Shown here: piece after piece, positions 45,121 through 51,972 of the stretch
Numbering within the stretch: the first letter of the stretch is position 1
Layout: each line of letters starts with the position of its first letter
DNA from: Bacteriovoracaceae bacterium
Lineage (GTDB): Bacteria; Bdellovibrionota; Bacteriovoracia; Bacteriovoracales; Bacteriovoracaceae
Reading direction: 5' to 3'
DNA length: 51,972 bases
Assembly: GCA_013141065.1 (NCBI GenBank)
Contig: JABFRR010000021.1
Coordinates: forward strand, 1-51,972
Program-made: the position numbers and the translations under genes
The notes under the pieces: model-generated
Told to the model about the DNA's origin: nothing
What the model saw: only the letters and a program-made list of their open reading frames with translations
Database searches by the model: none

Positions 45121-46389
45121 ATGTTGAAGTACGTCAGTGCAGAAGAGGCAGTTTCAGTAATAAAATCAAACGATCATGTCTTCATTCACTCTGCAGCCGC
45201 CACTCCCCAGGTACTTGTTGGTGCCATGATAAAAAAAGCTCATGAGCTTAAAAATGTCCATCTTTATCATATTCATACCGAAGGTGACTGCAGTTACGCT
45301 AAGCCTGAGTACAAAGATAATTTTAAGGTTCATTCCTTTTTTAATGGTGGCAATATTCGTTCTGCAACTAATAATCACTTAGCATCTTGCTATATCCCAA
45401 TTTTCTTAAGTGACATTCCTCATCTTTTTAGCAATAGAAAAATCGAACTCGATGTGGCATTAGTCCAGCTGTCTCCACCCGACGCACATGGAATGTGTAG
45501 CTTAGGCCCTTCAGTGGATATTAGTATCGCTGCCCTTCATAATGCTAAAAAAATCATAGCGCAAATCAATCCTCTGATGCCAAGAACTTTTGGTGAACAA
45601 ATTCATTACTCAAAAATTTTTAAGGCCCATTATTTTGAGACACCACTTTATTCAAGTGCTCCGATAAAAGAAAAGCCTGAAATTTTGGCCATTGGTCAGC
45701 ATATTGCTAATATGATTGAAGACGGCTCCACTATTCAATTAGGTATAGGAGGTATCCCAAATGCTGTTTGTTCACTTCTGACCAATCATAAAGATTTAGG
45801 AATTCATACAGAGATGTTTTCTGATGGCCTGCTACCACTTTATGAATCAGGGGCCATTACTGGAAAACATAAAATTAAGCACCCGAATAAGATTGTTTCG
45901 AGTTTTGTTATTGGTTCAAAAAAGATTTATGACTTTATTGATAATAATCCCTCAGTGCTTTTACTGGATTGCTCATATACCAATAACCCTCACATCATCG
46001 CTCAAAACCCAAAAGTTGTAGCTGTTAATAGTGCAATCGAAGTAGATTTAACCGGACAAGTTTGTTCTGATTCTATTGGAGCGCGTATTTTTTCTGGTGT
46101 AGGTGGCCAGATGGATTTTATCCGAGGAGCAGCAATTTCCAAGGGCGGTAAACCTATTATTGCTCTTCCAAGTAAGACAGCTTCAGGGGAAAGTAAAATT
46201 GTACCATTTTTAAAGCCAGGTGCCGGTGTCGTGACAACAAGGGCCCATGTTCAGTATGTAGTAACTGGATATGGAGTGGCTTATTTACACGGACTCACCT
46301 TAGAAGAGAGGTCTCGCGAGCTGATTAAAATTGCAGCTCCGGAACATCGTGAAAACTTAGAACGTCAGTTTTTTGAAATGTGGTTATGA
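45121..46389 (+). CDS. Acetyl-CoA hydrolase/4-hydroxybutyrate CoA-transferase family
   Basis: A 422-residue class I CoA-transferase. LGIGGIPNAVCSLLTNHKDL and HTEMFSDGLLPLYESGAI hold the substrate loop and the catalytic Glu that forms the CoA thioester; GGQMDFIRGAAISKGGKPII and TRAHVQYVVTGYGVAYLHG follow. It moves CoA between acetyl-CoA and a short acid such as 4-hydroxybutyrate, butyrate or succinate; which one cannot be told. AAGGGA precedes the ATG. It is divergent from the phosphotransferase gene and overlaps the convergent SDR by 6 bp. Confidence 0.9.
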   Translation: MLKYVSAEEAVSVIKSNDHVFIHSAAATPQVLVGAMIKKAHELKNVHLYHIHTEGDCSYAKPEYKDNFKVHSFFNGGNIRSATNNHLASCYIPIFLSDIPHLFSNRKIELDVALVQLSPPDAHGMCSLGPSVDISIAALHNAKKIIAQINPLMPRTFGEQIHYSKIFKAHYFETPLYSSAPIKEKPEILAIGQHIANMIEDGSTIQLGIGGIPNAVCSLLTNHKDLGIHTEMFSDGLLPLYESGAITGKHKIKHPNKIVSSFVIGSKKIYDFIDNNPSVLLLDCSYTNNPHIIAQNPKVVAVNSAIEVDLTGQVCSDSIGARIFSGVGGQMDFIRGAAISKGGKPIIALPSKTASGESKIVPFLKPGAGVVTTRAHVQYVVTGYGVAYLHGLTLEERSRELIKIAAPEHRENLERQFFEMWL

Positions 46390-47127
46390 TCTGTGAACTG
46401 CAAATCCAGAGAATGCTTGATCAGTAGGCATAAGTGAGATGACATTCACATTTAAGTGGGCAGGTCTTGAAACGATCCATTCGATCGTTTCAGCTATATC
46501 TGCTGCAGTAAGGGGAGTCATGCCAGCATAGAGATTGTTGGCCTTCGTTATATCACCGCGAAACCTCACTTCAGAGAATTCAGTCTGGCACATTCCTGGC
46601 TCAATGTTTGTCACACGAACTTTGGTGCCTAATAAATCAGAGCGAAGATTTAAACTGAATTGATGGACAAAGGCCTTGGTTGCTCCATAAACATTGCCAC
46701 CAGGATAAGGAAATTCTCCGGCCACAGAGCCGAGGTTAATAATTTGGCCTTTATCTCTTTCTACCATTCCAGGCAACACAGCGTGAGTGCAATAGAGAAG
46801 ACCATTAATATTTGTTTGAATCATTTCTTCCCAATCTAGGATGGATGATTTTTGAGCAGACTCAGTCCCCAGTGCCATGCCGGCATTGTTAATTAAAACA
46901 TCAATATTTTTCCAGTTTAAAGGAAGCTCAGAGATTTGTTTTGTTACAAGATTTTTATTTTTGATATCTAGACAAAGTGGCAGGAGGTTAACTCCTAAGT
47001 CTTTTTTCATCTTATCAAGGCGTTCTTGTCGCCTGCCAACTGCAATTACTTGGTGACCTAGAGAAATAAACTTTTCAGTCATCGCTAGTCCAAATCCTGA
47101 TGTGGCACCGGTAATAAAAATAATCAT
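46384..47127 (-). CDS. SDR family NADP-dependent dehydrogenase, YdfG-like
   Basis: A 247-residue classical SDR from ATG 47127, which has GGGGGAG before it; an earlier start at 47178 only adds upstream sequence. TGATSGFGLA binds NADP, and the basic GRRQERL after the second strand fits NADP over NAD. NNAGMALG, GSVAGEFPYPGGNVYGATKAF (Ser, Tyr-x3-Lys complete) and EPGMCQTEFS follow. Closest to YdfG, which oxidises 3-hydroxy acids such as L-allo-threonine and serine. Confidence 0.88.
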   Translation of the reverse strand: MIIFITGATSGFGLAMTEKFISLGHQVIAVGRRQERLDKMKKDLGVNLLPLCLDIKNKNLVTKQISELPLNWKNIDVLINNAGMALGTESAQKSSILDWEEMIQTNINGLLYCTHAVLPGMVERDKGQIINLGSVAGEFPYPGGNVYGATKAFVHQFSLNLRSDLLGTKVRVTNIEPGMCQTEFSEVRFRGDITKANNLYAGMTPLTAADIAETIEWIVSRPAHLNVNVISLMPTDQAFSGFAVHRS

Positions 47128-47242
47128 AAAGACTCCCCCTAAAGACTTAACATTAAAATTCAATTTTAAGATAGGCAAGACAAATGGTCAGAGATCTATT
47201 TTTTAATCTTTCAATTTTTTTTAAATTATATAAACTACTAAA

Positions 47243-48253
47243 ATGGTGACAAATATAAGTTTAAACAGTGACGATTTTATTGGGATTTCTCTTTCAAAGA
47301 TTCCTTGCAATCGTGATCTCGCTTCAGCTGTCTATATAAAAGTTAATGAAAAATTTATTAAGTTTAAAGAAGCAGGTGACCACATTCCCGAAGATAAATA
47401 TAATTATTTCATCTCAATGAATGTTCGCGAACTTTTTGTTTTAAAAGAATCAGCCGAAATATTTTTTAATGCCATTGATAATTATAAAAAAGCAGAAATC
47501 GTTGAGAAAGTCTTGGAAGTTGGGGAGTCTAATCGAACAATAGTAGAAAAATTTATTGATATTCGTGAGACTGTTTATGAAGCATTTTTAGAAGAAGCAC
47601 TTTCTAATGAGACTGTCGATATTTTAAAGAATCAAGTGATCGAATTTGTCGCCACAGTAAAACATAAAAACCCACAAGCAGAACTTTTTGCTAAACTTTC
47701 AAGCTTAAATAATACCATCGCCGAGCATTCACTTAATGTTGCCAATCTATCTTTGTTATTTGGTATGGCCTCTGGGCAAACCCATCTTCATGTATTGGAA
47801 AATCTCTATATGGGAGCACTCTTTCATGACTATGGAAAAGCCAAAATTCCTGCAAGTATCTTAGAAAAACCGGTGAGTTTCGCCTATGAAAAAGCGATGA
47901 GTGAACATCCTGAAGCCGGTGTAGAATTACTTAAAAAAAATGGACTTATATCTAAACAAGTGCTTTCAATTGTTCTCGAGCATCATGAACAATTTGGGGG
48001 AGTCGGTTTTCCCAAAGGGCTTCAAGGTGATGCTATATATGGATTAACTAAGATCGTTTCTGTCGCAATTGTTTTTGATAATATTTGCATGAATAATCGA
48101 GGTAAATCTTCGATGTATAAAAATGCTATTAAAGTTATAGAATATGACAATGGAAAACAATTTGATCCCAGTATACTTCCAAGAATTATAGATGTCTTAA
48201 AGCTCGGTTACGGCGGATACGTCAGAACAAGAGAAAGAAAAGAATTAACTTAA
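47243..48253 (+). CDS. HD-GYP-type phosphodiesterase-like protein
   Basis: A 336-residue protein. Residues ~1-150 are an unassigned N-terminal domain with alternating strands and helices. The HD-GYP part follows: EHSLNVANLSLL, GALFHDYGKAKIPASIL (HD), SEHPEAGVELL, LEHHEQFGGVGFPKGLQG (the GYP motif reads GFP) and IVSVAIVFDNI. Such proteins cleave cyclic di-GMP. The metal residues H, HD, H, HH and D are in place, so activity is likely despite the Tyr-to-Phe change. TAAACT lies 6 nt before the ATG. Confidence 0.85.
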   Translation: MVTNISLNSDDFIGISLSKIPCNRDLASAVYIKVNEKFIKFKEAGDHIPEDKYNYFISMNVRELFVLKESAEIFFNAIDNYKKAEIVEKVLEVGESNRTIVEKFIDIRETVYEAFLEEALSNETVDILKNQVIEFVATVKHKNPQAELFAKLSSLNNTIAEHSLNVANLSLLFGMASGQTHLHVLENLYMGALFHDYGKAKIPASILEKPVSFAYEKAMSEHPEAGVELLKKNGLISKQVLSIVLEHHEQFGGVGFPKGLQGDAIYGLTKIVSVAIVFDNICMNNRGKSSMYKNAIKVIEYDNGKQFDPSILPRIIDVLKLGYGGYVRTRERKELT

Positions 48254-49423
48254 TAAAAATTTTGAAATTATTTGTTGTGATTCATCACTTTGAAGTACAT
48301 TAAGATGGGAGTCTTGTCTTGATATTTCTATAGTGTTTAGTTTTTTTAAAAATGAGGGCAATTTTAAAGAAAAATCAGGAACTGTAGCATCACCCTCTCC
48401 AAAAACAATCGAAGGGTGTAATTTCACTTTCCATTTTTTAAAATGCTGTGGATAGTAGAGAAAAACATTTGGCTTTTTAAGCCACAGTCCATGATGAACA
48501 GTTTTTTGACCACCACCACTTAAGTATAAAATAGGTTTTAATTGTTCTGGCCTAGTCTTAATCGGGCTCTCGATAAGAGTGTGCAGTTTACGAGCACGAC
48601 CTAAGTGATGTTCGACAAATTTAAAACGTACTTCATTATTACTTTCAGATTCTTTTTTTAATTTTGAGGATTCATGGAAGAGTCCGAACTTATTTTTTTG
48701 CCACTCATTTGGGTCATGAAGTTTAAGAGATTCAAGTGTTCCTTTTTCATTTTGAACCAGATCCATTCCTGTTGGAGGAAGAAGGTAATAGCTCGACTCC
48801 CATGTACTGAAGGCCAGTGCAGTTTGCATTTTGTGGTTGAGACCAAATTTTATCCCATAATGCATATTTCTGAACATCGCCATTAATCCTCGAAAGGGAC
48901 AAGCTGACAAAATGAATTTATCGATATTTTTTAAGCCTTTCCAGCTCTCACCATGAGTAATTGCCTCTGAAAAATCCATCGCTCCATAGCGAAGGTAATA
49001 ACTTGCGATAAGAGATCCGAAGCTGTGGGAGACGACGACTAATTTGCTTCGAGGATAATTTTTTTTACAGTTATCTACTAATTCATCAAGGGCCTTGATT
49101 CCGAGGTAAGGATCTCTTCTCCAGTCCCAAGGAAGTGGAAAAACTTTTTCTACGCCCAAAGAATTGAGAAGAGAAATAGATTTATCGTAGGCGTCTTCAC
49201 GAATTAAACCACCTAATATTTTTTTATCGTTAATCATTGAAAAAGGCTTTAGTGATAAAGCCTCTGGTATTGGTAGTCCTTCGATGGGAAGCGCCAAAGT
49301 TTTACGGCCAAAAAGCACTTCTTTGGTGTCTCCCCAAATAAGCCTACCTGACTTTACATCTTGTAGCGTTGTTCCATAATATCCAGGAATAAAAATAGCG
49401 ATAGTAGATTCTAGCATGGGCAT
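48245..49423 (-). CDS. LCAT-like alpha/beta hydrolase
   Basis: A 392-residue protein from ATG 49423 (a second ATG two codons on is equally possible; an upstream start at 49465 is weak). It resembles lecithin:cholesterol acyltransferase-type hydrolases: FIPGYYGTTLQ at the start, then VFPLPWDWRRDPY, VVVSHSFGSLIASYY (catalytic Ser), VFGEGDATVPDFS (Asp) and RQDSHLNVLQSD (His). No signal peptide. Substrate is probably a lipid or ester. It overlaps the HD-GYP gene by 9 bp at the 3' end. Confidence 0.75.
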   Translation of the reverse strand: MPMLESTIAIFIPGYYGTTLQDVKSGRLIWGDTKEVLFGRKTLALPIEGLPIPEALSLKPFSMINDKKILGGLIREDAYDKSISLLNSLGVEKVFPLPWDWRRDPYLGIKALDELVDNCKKNYPRSKLVVVSHSFGSLIASYYLRYGAMDFSEAITHGESWKGLKNIDKFILSACPFRGLMAMFRNMHYGIKFGLNHKMQTALAFSTWESSYYLLPPTGMDLVQNEKGTLESLKLHDPNEWQKNKFGLFHESSKLKKESESNNEVRFKFVEHHLGRARKLHTLIESPIKTRPEQLKPILYLSGGGQKTVHHGLWLKKPNVFLYYPQHFKKWKVKLHPSIVFGEGDATVPDFSLKLPSFLKKLNTIEISRQDSHLNVLQSDESQQIISKFLLS

Positions 49424-49482
49424 GATGATAAACTTTTTAAGTATAAAATCAATATTTTTAGTCAAAAATTATTTATTTGAGT

Positions 49483-49488
49483 TACAAT
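49483..49488 (+). promoter_or_regulatory. -10-like hexamer, leaderless start of the pilin-like gene
   Basis: TACAAT lies 7 nt before ATG 49496 and no Shine-Dalgarno sequence is present. Transcription from it would start at or next to the ATG. Confidence 0.4.
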
Positions 49489-49495
49489 AAGTTCA

Positions 49496-50079
49496 ATGAA
49501 AAAAGGTTTTTCTTTAGTTGAAATAATGTTGGTTCTTGCAGCTCTTGGAGGTGTCGCCTTGCTTGTCACAAAGCTTGGTAAAAACACGATGGAGATTCAA
49601 ACAGGCTCGTTTGTAATGAATGACTATAATGATTTAGTTCGTGATGCTCACTTTTTACTGGCCGATCCTAAGTCTTGCAAGGTCAGTTTGGGCGGAATTA
49701 CATTTCCCCCTTCAGGAACAATCGGAACAGTTGAAAACGTTGAAATATGGAAATCTGATTCAAAGGGAATCAATAAGACTAAAAAAGCGATTTCTCAATC
49801 TGAAAAATTTAAAAAGCTTACAATTGAAAGTATCTCACTTTCAGTTGATACAACTTTTGGTAAAATTTCAAGTGCAAAGGAAATTCACTCAACTACTGGT
49901 ACGTTAAAAATAAAAGCAGTGTCACAAAACAGTAAAATTGTTTTAGAAGAAATCGAACACAACTTAAATCTGAATGTAAATATCGACTTAATTAGTAATA
50001 AAGGAACAATTGTCAATTGTGATGATCCCATATCCGACGAAAAAACAATTGGAAGAGTTTGGTGTGGTCTTATCGTTAC
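49496..50079 (+). pseudogene. Pilin-like protein with prepilin signal, cut by IS3
   Basis: It opens MKKGFSLVEIMLVLAALGGV, a type IV prepilin/pseudopilin signal: short basic leader, Gly before the cleaved bond, Phe at +1, Glu at +5, then a hydrophobic helix. The following ~170 residues include several cysteines (KSCKV, VNCDD, VWCG). IS3 inserts at 50080 and adds a few foreign residues before a stop at 50098, so the natural C-terminus is missing from this window. It would have been a minor pilin or type II secretion pseudopilin. Confidence 0.82.
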
Positions 50080-50247
50080 GATGTGTCTCAGAAATTAGTG
50101 CAGTTTGAAGGAAGGTTGAAAAACTTTTCTGCTACAAGATTCACTTTCTAATTCAATTTAATTATCAAGTCAAAAAATATTTCATGCTAAATTCAAATCA
50201 ACACGAGACGAGTTTATTAAAACTTCAGTCTTATAATATTTTTTATT

Positions 50248-50568
50248 TTGGAGATGTATATGACTTGGTCAAAGGCAGCTGATAGCGAAAAAGTTTTATT
50301 TCGAGCGATCTCTTTATTATTTTATCGTAACGAAAACCTTTTGCATCTTATGCTTAATCCTGATTATCCTAAACTCATGGCGCCACCAGAAGTCATTAAA
50401 AGGCGGGCGCAAGGCTTTTCATCATCAGAACAACTCCTAGTAAGGATTGCCCTTGATGCTTGGAATGGATCGGGAGGCATCCACTTTAATGAGTTGTATG
50501 AAAAGCTAGATCCACACAATTTTCAAAAATGCTTTTAGTTCTTAATTATTTATATTCTCCACAACAGG
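50248..50568 (+). pseudogene. IS3 passenger gene (third copy)
   Basis: Same gene as at 39276-39599 and oriented away from the right IS end; the ATG with GGAG before it is at 50260. It is identical in protein sequence through HNFQK, then one or two bases are missing in the following run, so the reading ends early at 50538 instead of about 50568. Confidence 0.65.
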
Positions 50569-50599
50569 CCATACATTTCTGACTTTGTCGTAAGTGCAT

Positions 50600-51620
50600 T
50601 TAGTTAATTTTCACCTCTACTATAGGAGAAAACTCTTTGGCCATTTTGGTATATCGATGAGAATGAGTTTCATAAAATTTTTAATCGTTTGATTTCTTGA
50701 ATCTAAAATTTTCTTCTCCTCGCCATAATGCCTTTCTGCCGGTGTTATGAATTGGATACCTGAATGTTTATAAGAGTAATTATATTCATGGAAATATCCT
50801 ACAAAATAATTTCGGCCACTTTGTAAATCAACGAAGCTTCCTGGGAATGTTCTAAAGGTTTTTATTGTTCCAAATAAACTTTCTGAAAAAGGGTTGTCAT
50901 CCGATACCCCGGCCCTAGAAATAAGAATCGACCATCTGGGCATCTCGGACAAATTTGATCATCTCATGCGAAGTCATTATTGCTCCGTTGTCTTTGTGAT
51001 TGGTCAGTCCCTTGCCTGTTATAAATTGATCTTCCAACGCCTTCTTCCACATGATAATTGCATGCTCTGATTTTTCGTGATCCTCAAGTACCCACCCCAC
51101 TACAAGACGGCTCCAAATATCGACGATCACATATAAGTAAAATCGTACTGATCTACATTCAGATTTTATTTGAGATACATCCCAAGACCAAACTTGATTA
51201 TGCCCTGTTGCTACAAGCTGAGGCTTCTCACGATTCAATGGACGCTTAATACCTGTCTTACTTCTTTTTTGTTAAAAGGTCCGCATCTTTCGCTATTCTA
51301 TAAAAGGTTGCCGGCGAGGCAATAATTCTTTTTCTTCATCAATCAATTTATAATAGATCTCACGCGGAGAATAATCGCCCACTCTTTCTTAAGCAGAACA
51401 TTAACGATCTCTTCCTTTTCTTTAAAAGATAATTTATTCTCAGGGAGGTTTTTCTTCCCTTTTCTTTATCTCAATTTTATTGCTGGTCTTTTCCAAAGAA
51501 AATATGACCAGTAGGCACTCCCACGGAATCACAAAATTTTTCTATCGTGATTCCAGCATCAATAACTCTTGAGCAGTTTTTAATAACTCTTTTTTTCTTC
51601 AATATTAAGATTTAGTCTTT
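50600..51620 (-). pseudogene. IS3 OrfB transposase, frameshifted (third copy)
   Basis: The C-terminal third is intact here: RAGVSDDNPFSESLFGTIKT carries the catalytic Glu, then YFHEYNYSYKHSGIQFITPAERH. The Asp-containing part (WSWDVSQI, HKDNGAIMTS) is open in 50915-51238, in a different frame. Further single-base changes break it towards the N-terminus. Confidence 0.8.
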
Positions 51621-51972
51621 CTTTTTTAGCATATCGAAAGTTTTTTTGCAACACGAGAAGGGTCGATAACTTAGCAGTTGTTTTCTCTTGCTCCTGAAGT
51701 TCTTGTTGAAGTCTTTCAATTTCGATTTGATCCTCAGACTTTTATCTGATCTTTGCTTTCTCTTCCCCAAAACTTCAAGTGAGGCATTCTTTACTTGATC
51801 TCGCCAGCGTTTAATATCTGAATCATATAGTCCATATTTTCTAAGTAATTTGGCCTTGCCTTGATCGTCTATTGGGTTTGCGCTTTAAATTTGCCCTATA
51901 ATTATAAATTTGCGAAGGCGATATTTCAATTATACGACAGAGAGGTTAACTGTACTAATATCAGGATGAGTG
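51560..51972 (-). pseudogene. IS3 OrfA, partial, internally deleted (third copy)
   Basis: Matches the coiled-coil and second helix-turn-helix parts of the 37695 OrfA, then jumps across ~107 missing bases to the first helix-turn-helix and leaves the window. Several further indels are present in the final 250 bases. Confidence 0.7.

Larger units (their letters stand above)
50080..51972 (-). mobile_element. IS3-family element, inverted, running off the edge (copy C2)
   Basis: Its right end (GATGTGTCTCAG) is at 50080, and the copy runs leftwards in element terms to the window end, inside orfA. It lacks about 107 bp of orfA present in the 37695 copy (between ~51865 and 51873). The last 43 bases match the first 43 bases of the window apart from small changes, so this copy may continue at base 1. 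Confidence 0.9.

Noticed and set aside
1..51972. A 52-kb circular plasmid
   Set aside because: The ends overlap only inside an IS repeat, the rebuilt IS lacks a target duplication, no replication or partition gene is seen, and the window holds rpsD and the 2-oxoglutarate dehydrogenase genes. A chromosomal segment is more likely.
1..51972. tRNA genes, rRNA genes or CRISPR arrays
   Set aside because: No cloverleaf with a GTTCGA-type T loop, no rRNA-like stretch and no regularly spaced repeats were found on reading the intergenic regions; all are short.

Overview
The window is an AT-rich stretch of bacterial chromosome. It carries core genes (ribosomal protein S4, the complete 2-oxoglutarate dehydrogenase set sucA-sucB-lpd, bolA-grxD, a nadD-like gene, a DinG-type helicase) among many secreted or membrane proteins of unknown role. 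A protein with a bacterial histone fold, secreted metallopeptidases and the general gene style point to a Bdellovibrionota / Bacteriovoracales-like bacterium. That placement is inference from gene content, not a phylogenetic result.

Layout. 1-3.7 kb: nested insertion sequences (an inverted IS3-family end, an IS630 remnant, a complete 2.2-kb IS3 element) that split an unknown gene whose 3' end survives at 3457-3695. 3.7-15 kb: mostly minus-strand genes (unusual SDR, alpha/beta hydrolase, secreted MsrB, two-receiver protein, MscS channel, glutaminase), then a persulfide-dioxygenase-like MBL enzyme, a secreted HEIGH metallopeptidase, DedA and a PBP4-like peptidase. 15.3-18.9 kb: lipoprotein, a broken ISAzo13-like element, a zinc-finger/histone-fold protein and a nadD-like gene. 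18.9-28.8 kb: rpsD, class IV aminotransferase, response regulator, membrane protein-bolA-grxD operon, DinG, methyltransferase and YchJ. 29-34.3 kb: sucA-sucB-lpd. 34.4-37.2 kb: secreted dienelactone hydrolase, acyltransferase, 3D-domain protein. 37.2-40.5 kb: an IS630 element split by a second IS3 copy. 40.5-50.1 kb: second HEIGH metallopeptidase, an overlapping pair (beta-propeller membrane protein and PEP-synthase-like enzyme), CoA-transferase, SDR, HD-GYP protein, LCAT-like hydrolase and a pilin-like gene cut by a third IS3 copy. That copy runs off the right edge. No tRNA, rRNA or CRISPR array was recognised.

The last ~43 bases match the first ~43 bases, and both lie at the same internal point of an inverted IS3 copy. 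The sequences flanking that hybrid copy do not form a target duplication. The window is therefore either an IS-bounded circle formed by recombination or, more likely, a contig closed or ended in a repeat. IS copies are full of homopolymer-length differences while the long unique genes are intact.

Most notable: (1) the zinc-finger plus histone-fold protein beside nadD; (2) a small antisense passenger gene inside the IS3 element; (3) a recurring -10-like hexamer exactly 6-7 nt before the start codon of many genes, suggesting widespread leaderless transcription; (4) an SDR with a zinc-ribbon front and a substituted catalytic tyrosine; (5) two related secreted zinc peptidases.
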